From the NCBI GenBank assembly GCA_963830385.1, contig CAWHMD010000006.1, forward strand, positions 496,001-560,000: 64,000 nucleotides of DNA, in the 5' to 3' direction. Source of the DNA: Bog-532 sp963830385 (GTDB taxonomy: Bacteria > Actinomycetota > Actinomycetes > Streptosporangiales > Streptosporangiaceae). This document shows, in pieces, positions 25,454 to 33,843 of the stretch. Positions within the stretch are counted from its first letter, which is position 1. Each line of letters starts with the position of its first letter. A program made the position numbers and the translations under genes. Under the pieces are notes generated by a model. That model was given only the letters and a program-made list of their open reading frames with translations. It made no database searches and had not been told where the DNA came from.

Positions 25454-25774
25454 CTACATCGTGCCCGGACGTCGCATCGTCACCTCATCCGGAGTCCCCC
25501 GGCGTGACCCCAGTCCCGGAACCTCGTGGAGTACAAGTGCTGTCGAGGTCACGCGGACGCCCTGGTAATCGCAGATCCTGGTGAGCGCATCACCCAGGTC
25601 AGCGAAGCGGGAGCAGCCGAGCCAGACCTCAAAGTCGGCGTCGCCGGTGACGAGAGCGGCATATAGCACCGGCGGCCTCGCGCTCAGCCACTCCTCGAAT
25701 GCCTGCCATTGCTGTCCGGGATCTAGCCTGATCCGAACGATCACTTGCACCGAGGAGCCCGTCGCTACGCTCAT
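25454..25774 (-). CDS. Stand-alone Lrp/AsnC ligand-binding (RAM) domain protein
   Basis: 106 residues, only the effector-binding half of Lrp/AsnC regulators: a beta-alpha-beta-beta-alpha pattern (VQVIVRIRLDPGQQWQAFEE, then VLYAALVTGDADFEVWLGC and LGDALTRICDYQGVRVT). No helix-turn-helix precedes it. Such proteins sense amino acids and may pair with full Lrp proteins. It is the first gene of a unit with corA and carries the same 86-bp upstream element as the lysA-like gene. Confidence 0.75.
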   Translation of the reverse strand: MSVATGSSVQVIVRIRLDPGQQWQAFEEWLSARPPVLYAALVTGDADFEVWLGCSRFADLGDALTRICDYQGVRVTSTALVLHEVPGLGSRRGTPDEVTMRRPGTM

Positions 25775-25791
25775 CGGAGTTCGTGTCCCGC

Positions 25792-25877
25792 CACAGTAGC
25801 GAATCTAGCCTCGTGGTGGCTGGTGCCCTTGCTTCCTAACAGCCTCCTAGCAGCGCCGGGCCCCACCCAAGCACTTT
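25792..25877 (-). promoter_or_regulatory. 86-bp conserved element, copy 2 (upstream of RAM-corA)
   Basis: Same three boxes and spacings as at 24284-24369: AAAGTGCTTGG, 24 nt, CTGTTAGG, 27 nt, TAGATTCGC, then CTGTG. It begins 18 nt before the RAM start codon. The strict spacing with divergent filler argues for a functional site rather than a recent duplication. Confidence 0.6.
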
Positions 25878-25971
25878 CCATGCTGTCGGCAGACGGTACG
25901 CGGCAACGAAGGCGATCGGCACCACGGCCCCAGCGAAGGCTCGGGGCTGTGGTGCCGGGTCGCGAGATGGG

Positions 25972-26622
25972 TCAGCCGCGGATCGAGGTGGTTTCGCGGG
26001 TGAACTGGCGGTGGCCGATCAGCTTGTAGGCCAGACGAGCTGGGGCCGGCACGACCTGCAGGAACCTCTGCCGTTCGGCGTCATCGGTTTCCTCGGTGAT
26101 GTGGCCGAGGATGACCAGCCGCCGCGTGACCGGAATCGCACTCATGCCGTGCTTGCCGAGCGCGTCCCATTCCCTTTGCGTCAGCGTGACCGAGACGATC
26201 GGGAGCAGTTTCTGCTCCTCCTCAGCCAGGTGATCGGTCAGTGCCGGCATCGTGGCGTCGATGAGGGCCGCCATCCGCTCGCCGGCGGCGGCGTCCGCGC
26301 TCGCTGTCCACGCCGGCAGCTCCGCGCTGATGGCCGCGACGGCGTCGTTGACCTGCGCGTGCTGCGCATCCATCCGGTCCATCAGCTCCGGGTCGAGCGC
26401 AGCTCGCTCGCGCAGCAAGGGAAAGAGCAGCTCATCCTCGCCGGTGTGGTGCGTATGGAGGAAGTCCAGCATCTCCCGGGCGTGCGCGCCGATGACCTTG
26501 GACCGCGCACGGTCGTTGGCTGCGGAGCGAAACAGCCGGGGGAGCTGACCGAACTCGCGCCGGATGACGCGGTGGATCAGAACCATCTCGTGGGTATCGA
26601 CGCCGGGTCCGGAGGTGCTCAC
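25972..26622 (-). CDS. Hemerythrin-domain protein
   Basis: 216 residues. The His/Glu pattern of bacterial hemerythrins is visible: THEMVLIHRVIRREFGQL, FLHTHHTGEDELLFPLL, DAQHAQVND and LTDHLAEEEQKLLPIV, which supply ligands for a di-iron O2- or NO-reactive site. It is cytosolic. Its start overlaps the stop of the NmrA-type gene by 4 nt (ATGA at 26619-26622), so the two are translated together, probably under the neighbouring MarR. Confidence 0.85.
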   Translation of the reverse strand: MSTSGPGVDTHEMVLIHRVIRREFGQLPRLFRSAANDRARSKVIGAHAREMLDFLHTHHTGEDELLFPLLRERAALDPELMDRMDAQHAQVNDAVAAISAELPAWTASADAAAGERMAALIDATMPALTDHLAEEEQKLLPIVSVTLTQREWDALGKHGMSAIPVTRRLVILGHITEETDDAERQRFLQVVPAPARLAYKLIGHRQFTRETTSIRG

Positions 26623-27488
26623 CGTGACGCCTCGATCGTCGCGGCGTTCTGGACGGCTTCGTGCGCCGTGGTTGCTGGCCGGCCGATGAGCTTCACCAGG
26701 TCGTCGCTATCGGTAAACAACTCTCCGCGAGCCAGGCCGGCATCGGCGTCGGCGACGGCAGCGGCCATCTCAGGGGGCAGCCCCGCAGCGGTCAGGGCGC
26801 CGGTGTAGTCAGCGACCGACATGTCCTGGTAGGCGATGTGGGTGCCGAGGACGTCGCTGATCGTGGCGGCGAGTTCGGTCAGGGTGAACGGCGTTCCGCC
26901 CAGCTCGTAGGTCGCTCCGAGGTGCCCGTCTTGCGTCAGCACCGCGGCGGCGGCGGCCGCGTAGTCGCGTCGGCTGGCCGCGCTGACGAGACCGTCGTGC
27001 GCGCTGCCCAGCAATGCGTGGTATTGGCTGATCATCGGGAGCTGGTCGGTGTAATTCTCCAAGTACCATCCGTTGCGCAGGATGACGAACGCCGAACCGC
27101 TGTCACGCAGGTAGTCCTCGGTGCGGCGATGTTCGTGAGCGAGCGTCATCTGCGCGGTCGAGGCGTTGACGATGCTGGTGTACACGATCCGGGACACACC
27201 CGCCCGGGCCGCCGCGTCAATGGCGTTGCGGGCGTTGTCGAACCGCTCCCCGACCGTCGTCGTCGAGACCAGCACCATCGCGTCGGCGCCTGCGAACGCC
27301 TCGTCGAGCGTGCCCGGGTCGGCGAAGTCCGCGCGCCGCACCGTGACCCCGTTCTGCGCGAGGTCGGTGAGTTTGTCAACATCACGGCCGGTGGCCACGA
27401 TCTGCGCCGGCGAGGTTCCGGCGGCGAGGAGTTGATCGACGACGAGCCGGCCGAGGTGACCTGATGCTCCGGTGATGACAGTGGACAT
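26619..27488 (-). CDS. NmrA-type NAD(P)-binding oxidoreductase (quinone reductase QorB-like)
   Basis: 289 residues from the ATG at 27488, which places the Rossmann motif VITGASGHLGRLVVDQLLAA at the very N-terminus. LVSTTTVGERFDNARNAIDA and ILRNGWYLENYT are typical of NmrA/QorB-type atypical SDR proteins that bind NAD(P)H and often reduce quinones. It is first in an operon with the hemerythrin gene. Two 19-bp operator-like repeats lie about 120 nt upstream. Confidence 0.83.
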   Translation of the reverse strand: MSTVITGASGHLGRLVVDQLLAAGTSPAQIVATGRDVDKLTDLAQNGVTVRRADFADPGTLDEAFAGADAMVLVSTTTVGERFDNARNAIDAAARAGVSRIVYTSIVNASTAQMTLAHEHRRTEDYLRDSGSAFVILRNGWYLENYTDQLPMISQYHALLGSAHDGLVSAASRRDYAAAAAAVLTQDGHLGATYELGGTPFTLTELAATISDVLGTHIAYQDMSVADYTGALTAAGLPPEMAAAVADADAGLARGELFTDSDDLVKLIGRPATTAHEAVQNAATIEASR

Positions 27489-27608
27489 GGTGTTTCCCTT
27501 CGATAGGGGTGCGGTGTGAGTGAAGATCGTCGGTGCCCCGCGGTGGGGTGTTCCCGACATCGGTGAGGTGGTAGCGCAGGTCTGCACCACCCGTCCATCG
27601 CCGGAAGA

Positions 27609-27649
27609 TAGTCAGGAACAATTACTAAATTAATCAACGTTGCTGACTA
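27609..27649. promoter_or_regulatory. Two 19-bp MarR-type operator repeats upstream of nmrA
   Basis: TAGTCAGGAACAATTACTA (27609-27627) and TAATCAACGTTGCTGACTA (27631-27649, opposite orientation) share a TAGTCAG half-site. A third copy lies in the marR/SDR divergent region at 28383-28401. The sites are AT-rich and near-palindromic, as MarR operators are. The marR gene sits between the two clusters of sites. Confidence 0.6.
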
Positions 27650-27742
27650 ATGTCAAGGCGGAGGCGGAGCTGCCGGTGACCGCTGGCCCCGGCGGCTCGG
27701 GGCGAACGGGAATCGGGGGCGGACGGCTCGGCGCGGCCGGGT

Positions 27743-28210
27743 TTACCGCGCGTAGGGGTCGGTGATCTCGCGGAGTTGATCCAGGATCTGCTGCAACAAC
27801 GTGAAGTTACGGGTGCCCAGGTAGGTCTTCCACTCCGAGAGGATCTCGCCGAGTGTCGCCGTGGCTACCTCGACCGCCCGCCGGCCACGTTCCTCGATCA
27901 CGATCAACCGGGCGCGGCCATCCGTGGGGTCGGGGACCCGGCGGACATAGCCCAGGCGTTCCAGTTGATCGACCAGCACGCTGGCGCTCTGCTTGCTCAT
28001 TTGCGCCTGGTCAGCGAGGTCCGTGAGGCGCGAGCCGTCCGGGGCGATGCGTTGAAACACCCGGCACTGGGCGAGGGTCCAGTCGTCGAACCCGGCATCC
28101 TGGAGGGCCCGGAAAATTCGGTCCTCGGTGTACCGGTACGGGATGAACAACGACGTCCCTAGATCAACCCGCTGCTCGTCGTCCATGCCGCCCTCGGCTC
28201 CATCGCCCAT
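27743..28210 (-). CDS. MarR-family transcriptional regulator
   Basis: 155 residues. The winged helix includes LTDLADQAQMSKQSASVLVD followed by QLERLGYVRRVPDPTDGRAR, the MarR recognition helix and DxRxR wing. It is on the same strand as nmrA-hemerythrin, 254 nt upstream, and divergent from an SDR gene. The three related 19-bp sites around it make these two units its likely regulon, including itself. An internal ATG at 28186 is an alternative start. Confidence 0.87.
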   Translation of the reverse strand: MGDGAEGGMDDEQRVDLGTSLFIPYRYTEDRIFRALQDAGFDDWTLAQCRVFQRIAPDGSRLTDLADQAQMSKQSASVLVDQLERLGYVRRVPDPTDGRARLIVIEERGRRAVEVATATLGEILSEWKTYLGTRNFTLLQQILDQLREITDPYAR

Positions 28211-28382
28211 CTGATCCCACGAGGTTCACACCCTACGTCAACGCTGCCGAGCCAGATCGCCGCCGACCCGACCGCGGTGGCGCGTGCGCAGCGCTGCGCT
28301 CGCTGCGTTCCGCACGGGCCGTCTGCCCCTCAGCGACTTCGCACCAGTTGCTGTTGTCATCGGTGCTGCTGTACGACTACAG

Positions 28383-28401
28383 TAGTAAACATTCCTGACT
28401 A
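28383..28401. promoter_or_regulatory. Third 19-bp MarR-type site, marR/SDR divergent promoter
   Basis: TAGTAAACATTCCTGACTA has the reverse complement TAGTCAGGAATGTTTACTA, which shares 15 of 19 positions with the site at 27609-27627. It lies 82 nt before the SDR start and 173 nt before the marR start. The adjoining ACTACAGTAGT (28377-28387) is itself a palindrome. Confidence 0.6.
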
Positions 28402-28482
28402 GTTGATGACGGCTCCGATGGGGGACGGGCGGCCAAGGACTGTTCACATCCAGAGAAGACAGAGAGAGAACACAGGTGCGCC

Positions 28483-29259
28483 ATGACATCGACATCAAGC
28501 CTGGCGGGTAAGCGGGTCCTGGTCACCGGAGGCAGCCGCGGAATCGGCGCCGCGATCGTGCGGCGGCTCGCCTCCCAGGGAGCCACAGTCGCGGTCAACT
28601 ATCGATCCGATCGGGCCGCCGCCGATGCGCTCGTCGGCGAACTCCGCGACAACGGGTGTGCCGCGTCGGCTTTCCCGGCCGATGTCAGTGACGTGGCGCA
28701 GACCCACGAGCTGGTCGGCGCGGTGGTATCCGAGTTCGGCGGCCTGGATCTGCTGGTCAGCAACGCCGGGGTCGAGCACTTCGGAGCGCTGGAAACCATC
28801 ACCCAGGCCGACTTCGATCGCCTCTTTCAGACCAACGTGGCCGGACAACTGTTCGCCACCCAGGCGGCGGCCGCCGCGATGACCGACGGCGGCCGGATCG
28901 TGCTCAGCTCCTCGGTCAGCGTGCGCCTGGCTGTCTATCAACACGCCCTGTACGCGGCAAGCAAAGCCGCCATCTCGGCCATGGTGCGTAATCTGGCTCC
29001 CGAACTGGCCGAGCGGAACATCGCCATCAACGCGATCGCCCCCGGCGCCACCGCCACCCGCATGGCAACCCGCTACAGCGCCAGCTACACCCACCCAGCA
29101 CTCGCCGACGTACCGTTTGACGCGCTCATCCGCTCGATGAGCGCACTTGGCCGGTTGGCCCAACCAGCCGAAATCGCCGCCGTGGTCGCGTTTCTCCTCT
29201 CCCCAGACGCGTCTTATATCACCGGCACCACCATCGAAGCCGACGGCGGCTGGAGCTAA
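28483..29259 (+). CDS. SDR-family oxidoreductase (FabG-like)
   Basis: 258 residues. VLVTGGSRGIGAAIVRRL carries the cofactor motif, VSNAGVEHFG the NAG motif, SSSVSVRLAVYQHALYAASK the catalytic Ser-Tyr-Lys set, and ITGTTIEADGGWS the family C-terminus. It is an NADP(H)-dependent dehydrogenase of unknown substrate. It is divergent from marR and carries the 19-bp site in its promoter, so it should be induced with nmrA-hemerythrin. Confidence 0.88.
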   Translation: MTSTSSLAGKRVLVTGGSRGIGAAIVRRLASQGATVAVNYRSDRAAADALVGELRDNGCAASAFPADVSDVAQTHELVGAVVSEFGGLDLLVSNAGVEHFGALETITQADFDRLFQTNVAGQLFATQAAAAAMTDGGRIVLSSSVSVRLAVYQHALYAASKAAISAMVRNLAPELAERNIAINAIAPGATATRMATRYSASYTHPALADVPFDALIRSMSALGRLAQPAEIAAVVAFLLSPDASYITGTTIEADGGWS

Positions 29260-29801
29260 CACACTCATGACGGTCGGGACCACCTACATCTCCCACCTCG
29301 GAACGGCAGGGCTCGTCGCTGACGGCAGGGAAACGGCGGCCGCCCTAGCTAATGGCCTGCCCCAAGCGGACCTGACAACTTGCACCTCATAATCTGCCGA
29401 TCATGAGCCTCGGGCTAAGCGCTGGAATGGATGATCTGCGCTTTGCCGCGCTGCAAGGTCCTCAGACCGTCAGGCGCGAATATTCGGCGATGTGGCGTGA
29501 AGCGCAACCGTCGGCCCGCCGCGGACGGTAGTCCGCACTGTCCTCGCGTCAGGCCATCGATAATCGCCTAACCTGCCCGGCCTTCGGCGGCGGGCTTGCC
29601 TAGGTGGCAGGCGCGCGTAACCGGGTGTTCGGTGGGTGCCGCCATGGTCGCAAGGTGAAGGGCATCTGGCCGGTGGCGCTGAGTGCGCTTGACCGGAGGC
29701 CATCTGTGATGGTCTGCGCGCGGGAATGCGGCGGTCAGATGTGTTCGGAGGTCTGGTGTCACCTCAGGCAAGGCACAGCCGGGCCGGGTCATACTGATCA
29801 G
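29260..29801. other. Intergenic stretch, no firm gene
   Basis: About 540 nt between the SDR and the methyltransferase. A 41-codon frame at 29268-29393 (MTVGTTYISHLGTAGLVADG and onward) has normal codon use but no ribosome site or similarity that I recognise. The methyltransferase frame is open back to 29604, but this part does not look like protein. No RNA or repeat was seen. Confidence 0.3.
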
Positions 29802-30563
29802 GTGGAGCCTGAGCCTGGTTCTTTGGCGGAGTACTTCGACGGGTGGTACGCCGACATGACCGGGTCGCCGGTCAAAGACGAGATCCAGCGGCGCTATCTG
29901 GGCCTGCCGCCGCACCTGCTGTCCACGAGCCTGCTCGGCTGGGACGGGATCGCCGAGGCCGCCGCGGGACTGCGCCTGGTCCCGGGCGGCACGCTGGCCG
30001 ACCTGGCCTGCGGCCGGGGCGGCTACGGCCTTGAGATCGCCGCCCGCACCGGGGCCCGGCTGATCGGGGTCGACTTTTCCGCCGAGGCGGTGCGCCAGGC
30101 CCGCGAGCAGGCGCGGCGAGCGGGCGCAAAGGCTGACTTCCGCATCGGCGACCTCGCCGCGACCGGGCTAGACGCCGGCTCGGCCGACGCCGTCCTGTGC
30201 ATCGACGCGATCCACTTCGCCCCGGAGCCAGCCACCGCCTACGGCGAGATCCGGCGGATCTTGGTCTCTGGCGGGCGCGCTGTGCTGACCAGCTGGCAGC
30301 CCCTGGTATGGGACGACCAGCGGCTGCCCGGCCGGCTGCGGCGGGTCGACCTTGAGGCGGGACTAATAGCGGCCGGGTTCGAAGCCGTCGAGGTCCGCGA
30401 CCGCCCCAGCTGGCGGGCCAGCGAGCACGCCATGTGGCAGGAAGCCACGGCACTCGACCCCGCTGACGACCCGGCGCTGCGTTCATTCCACGACGAGGGC
30501 GTACGCTCCCTGCAAATCTTCGGGATGGTCCGCCGGGTCATAGCCACCGCCAGCGCACCATAG
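29802..30563 (+). CDS. Class I SAM-dependent methyltransferase
   Basis: 253 residues from the GTG at 29802. The sequence becomes protein-like there (EPEPGSLAEYFDGWYADMTG); the frame further upstream is not. SAM motif I is LADLACGRGGYGLEIAARTG, motif II includes GVDFSAEAVRQAREQ, and IDAIHFAPEP and GGRAVLTSW follow, as in Methyltransf_11/25 proteins. Its acceptor is unknown. It has no operon partner. Confidence 0.8.
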   Translation: MEPEPGSLAEYFDGWYADMTGSPVKDEIQRRYLGLPPHLLSTSLLGWDGIAEAAAGLRLVPGGTLADLACGRGGYGLEIAARTGARLIGVDFSAEAVRQAREQARRAGAKADFRIGDLAATGLDAGSADAVLCIDAIHFAPEPATAYGEIRRILVSGGRAVLTSWQPLVWDDQRLPGRLRRVDLEAGLIAAGFEAVEVRDRPSWRASEHAMWQEATALDPADDPALRSFHDEGVRSLQIFGMVRRVIATASAP

Positions 30564-30876
30564 GCCACCGCATATCAGCTTCCGTCGCCGGCCGGCGAGC
30601 CGACCGCGGAACGTGACCGACTCATTGAGGTCAGCCGCGCGCCGAGCCGCCTAATTGTTCCTGAGGGCGCTGCGGTGGTGCCGTAGCGTTCGTGAGGTCC
30701 GATGGGCTGGCTCCCGAACCGCCTGCCGACCGCGTGCGGTCTGGCTTTATATCGAGGTGCCAGCCTGTCGGTTCTCGCCGTGGCGTGGCTCGAAAGAGGT
30801 GCGAGCGCTAGCAGATCCGTAATTAGGCATGCCCGCCACGTTCTCCATTTCCTGGACGAACGACTTGGAGCGTGCC
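30564..30876. other. Intergenic stretch upstream of the IS110-type element
   Basis: About 310 nt without a supported gene. It should contain the left end of the insertion element, but IS110 elements usually lack clear inverted repeats and no boundary is visible. Confidence 0.3.
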
Positions 30877-32104
30877 GTGACAGCAGTGATGATCGGCGTG
30901 GACCCGCATAAGGCCACGCACACGGCGGTGGTGATCGGCCCGGCGGAAGAGCCGCTGGGCGAGTTGCGGGTCCGCGCATCGGCCGGTCAGGCGGAGAAGC
31001 TGGTGGCGTGGGCAGCGGACTGGCCGGAGCGGACCTGGGCGGTGGAGGGCGCCGGAGGCCTGGGCCACGCTGCTGGCCCAGCAGCTCGTCGCCGCCGGCG
31101 AGCGGGTGCTGGACGTTCAGCCGAAGCTGGCGGCCCGGGTGCGGCTGCTACAGGCTGGTGACACAAATAAGAACGACCCGAACGATGCGCTGTCGGTGGC
31201 GGTCGCGGCGCTGCGGTCCAAGACGGCGCGGCCGGTGATGGCCGAGGACTACCCGGCGGTGCTGAAAGTGTGGTCCAAGCGGCACCGTGACCTGGCGCGG
31301 CTGCGTAACCAGGTCGCCTGCCGGCTGCATGCCGTGCTCTGCGACCTGGTCCCCGGCGGCCACTCGAAGGAGATCTCCGCAGCTCAGACCGCTCAAGATC
31401 CTGGAGCAGGCCTCGCCGTCCGGAGCTGTTGACCGGGCCCGCGCCGAGCTGGCCGCTGAGTTCCTCGAGCCGACATGCGCCGCCTGGATGCCCAGCTGCG
31501 CGACACCCGCAAGAAACTCGCCGCCGCGGTCAGGGCCTCCGGCACCACCCTCACGCGAGGTGTTCGGCGTCGGCCCCGTCATCGCCGGCACCATCACCGG
31601 CGACATCGCCGACGTTCCCGCTTCCCCGGCCGCGGCCACTTCGCCGCCTATAACGGCACTGCCCCGGTCGAGGTGTCCTCCGGGAACCGCAAGATCCACC
31701 GCCTGTCCCTGCGCGGCAACCGCCGCATCAACCACGCGATCCACATGGCCGCGATCACCCAGCTCCGGCACAAGCACAGCGAAGGCCGCGCTTACTACGA
31801 CAAGAAAGTAGCCGAGGGTAAGACCCACAAAGAGGCGCTCCGGTCCCTCAAGCGGCAGGATCAGCGACGCCATCTTCGCCTGCCTCCTAGCCGACACCCG
31901 GCGAGCCGGACAGCGGCCAGCGCGAAGGGCCCGGGAGGGCAACCGGGGAACGACTCTGACTCCAGCGCGGCCAGCTCACACCCCGAACGCCAGCTCTTCG
32001 GACAAGCCACTCCCGGACCTGGGCACCACGATACGGCCCGGCACCAGAGCAGCCACACCCTCACCGTCCAAGCAGGCATCAAAGAAAACCCCGCCAACCA
32101 CTTG
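30877..32104 (+). mobile_element. IS110-family element with multiply frameshifted transposase
   Basis: The DEDD transposase starts at the GTG 30877 (MIGVDPHKATHTAVVIG). The protein then has to be followed through other frames: shift near 31060 to VLDVQPKLAARVRLLQAGDT and NKNDPNDALS, shift near 31390, VFGVGPVIAGTITGDIADVP around 31560, then GHFAAYNGTAPVEVSSGNRK and the tail RISDAIFACLLADTRRAGQR after 31860. These are the conserved N-terminal RuvC-like and C-terminal Transposase_20 parts of IS110. At least three frameshifts make it inactive. Exact ends are uncertain. Confidence 0.8.
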
Positions 32105-32350
32105 ACAGCAGCAGCAAAGAGGACTCGATATGGTCGCCAGCGCGAGGCGGGCGCAAAGCATGTCTTGCCGCTCGAGAATGGAATGGTCTGCTACGGCCCA
32201 TTCCCGACGGCACTGATGCGACTCAGATCATGGCCGAAGAATCCGGCATTGACCCCTCCGCGGCGGGCTGATGACCTGGAACCGGCAGATCGCGGCCTTC
32301 CCCTGCCATGGGAGGTGCCCGCCGAATGATAATCACGGAGAATCGCTACC

Positions 32351-32710
32351 ATGACCACGCCAGATGCCCACGAACTGATCATCAGCCGCGCAGACGGGCG
32401 AGACGACGGTGAGGACTGGACCGAGGATTTCCAGCAGCTTCCGGGTGATCCGGGCGTCTCCATCATCCTGGAGTCCACCTCTCAGCCCAATCGCGGGCCC
32501 CGGCTGCACAAGCATCCCTACGCGGAGACGTTCATCATCAGACGCGGCAGCGCGACCTTCACCATCGGTTCCAGCCAGGTGATCGGCCGTGCCGGCCAGG
32601 TACTGATTGCCCCGGCTGAGACACCGCACAAGTTCTCGACCGGACCCGACGGTTACGAAGCCGTGCACATCCACGCCAGCCCCCGCTTTGTCACCGACTG
32701 GCTCGAGTAG
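32351..32710 (+). CDS. Single-domain cupin protein
   Basis: 119 residues. The metal-binding motif 1 is RLHKHPYAETFIIRRGSATF (HxH...E) and motif 2 is PAETPHKFSTG with the second His, so the cupin metal site looks complete. Small cupins act as dioxygenases, isomerases or ligand sensors; no substrate can be named. It lies between the broken IS110 element and the repeat protein. Confidence 0.82.
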   Translation: MTTPDAHELIISRADGRDDGEDWTEDFQQLPGDPGVSIILESTSQPNRGPRLHKHPYAETFIIRRGSATFTIGSSQVIGRAGQVLIAPAETPHKFSTGPDGYEAVHIHASPRFVTDWLE

Positions 32711-32828
32711 CCTCTGACTTCCTCGGTCAAAGCCGCGATGAGATCGTCCTCCGCCGGCCGTGCTGGTGCGCATAGCTGGACCATCGGTGCGCCCGCGCTC
32801 ACCCTCTTACCCGGGCTGCCCGCCGCCC

Positions 32829-33013
32829 TTAACCGGCGATCTGGCCACCAGGACTGAGCTGAGATTGACCGTCGTTCCTGTGGAGTTTCACGTCTGGGGA
32901 ACGTAGGTGAGCATGACCAGTCGCCAACTCGCTGAAGTCGACTTTGCCGCCGGAGAACTTGGCACCCTCGAAGCTAATCACGCCGTCCGGGAACGCGGGT
33001 GCGGATTCGGCGA
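32829..33013 (-). pseudogene. C-terminal scrap of a pentapeptide-like repeat protein
   Basis: Reading the minus strand gives PAFPDGVISFEGAKFSGGKV followed by DFSELATGHAHL and a stop at 32829-32831. The ISFEGAKFSGGKVDFS pattern is typical of actinobacterial FxGAxFSGGxVxF repeat proteins. Upstream on this strand the frame runs antisense into the nonapeptide gene, so the N-terminal part is lost. Confidence 0.45.
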
Positions 33014-33036
33014 ACGCGGTAGGAGATACTGGTTGC

Positions 33037-33843
33037 GTGGATCCGCTTGCACCGCTGCGTATGGTGGGCGGCCGGCTCGCCCCATCGGCGGACGCGCTGG
33101 CCCAGGCCATCGCCGACCGCGTGGTCGGTCTGGTGCTTGGCGCGCTCGATCTGAACGCACTGCTGGCCGAGATCGATCTGAACGCCGTCCTGGAACAGGT
33201 CGATCTCGGCCAGGTCCTGAACCGGGTAGACGTCAACCAGGTACTGGACCAGGTCGATCTAGACAACCTGCTGACCCGGGTCGACATCGAGAGAATCCTG
33301 GACCGGGTCGACGTCAACCGTCTGCTGGCCGGGGTGGACGTGAACCGTCTGCTGGCCGGGGTGGACGTGAACCGTCTGCTGGCCGGGGTGGACGTGAACC
33401 GTCTGCTGGCCGGGGTGGACGTGAACCGTCTGCTGGCCGGGGTGGACGTGAACCGTCTGCTGGCCGGGGTGGACGTGAACCGTCTGCTGAGCACCGTCGA
33501 CGTCACGGCGTTGATCGGCCGGGTCGATGTTGACCAGATCCTGCAGCAGGTCGACGTGAACGAGGTGATCGGGAAGGTCGACCTGGACGCCGTAATCGAC
33601 CGGGTGGACATGAATGCCGTCGTCCAACGAGTCGACCTCGAAGCACTCGTCGAGCAGACCGACCTCGGCTCGATCATCGCCAAATCCTCCGGCGGGGTAG
33701 CGAGCGATCTGGTCGACGCGGTCCGCAGCCGGACCGTCGGGGTCGACGAGTCCATCGCCCGCTGGGTAGCTCGTCTTCGTCGCCGTCCCTACACCGGCCC
33801 GCCCGGCCCGCCTGCGGGACTGCGGGCCCCGGCCGCATCATGA
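33037..33843 (+). CDS. Nonapeptide-repeat protein (20 VDVNxLLxx units)
   Basis: 268 residues from a GTG with an AGGAG site 11 nt upstream. Residues 37-216 are 20 uninterrupted 9-residue repeats of the pattern V-D-(L/V)-N-x-(L/V)-(L/I)-x-x, from LDLNALLAE to TDLGSIIAK. Units 7-12 are all VDVNRLLAG. A short Ser/Arg-rich segment (IAKSSGGVASDLVDAVRSRT) and a basic tail follow. There is no signal peptide or membrane helix. The regular spacing of Asp and hydrophobic residues suggests a solenoid or amphipathic surface, which is inference. The stop overlaps the start of the RDD gene by 4 nt, so the two proteins are probably partners. I know of no assigned function. Confidence 0.75.
   Translation: MDPLAPLRMVGGRLAPSADALAQAIADRVVGLVLGALDLNALLAEIDLNAVLEQVDLGQVLNRVDVNQVLDQVDLDNLLTRVDIERILDRVDVNRLLAGVDVNRLLAGVDVNRLLAGVDVNRLLAGVDVNRLLAGVDVNRLLAGVDVNRLLSTVDVTALIGRVDVDQILQQVDVNEVIGKVDLDAVIDRVDMNAVVQRVDLEALVEQTDLGSIIAKSSGGVASDLVDAVRSRTVGVDESIARWVARLRRRPYTGPPGPPAGLRAPAAS
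33307..33489 (+). repeat. 27-bp tandem repeats inside the nonapeptide gene
   Basis: Five identical 27-bp units run from 33334 to 33468. They are preceded by a near-identical unit (33307-33333, two differences) and followed by 21 nt of a further unit (33469-33489). Each unit codes VDVNRLLAG. Identity at DNA level points to recent expansion by slippage or unequal crossing-over. Confidence 0.92.

Noticed and set aside
33307..33489. Regular 27-bp direct repeats resembling a CRISPR array
   Set aside because: There are no spacers; units are contiguous and in frame, coding VDVNRLLAG. It is a protein repeat.
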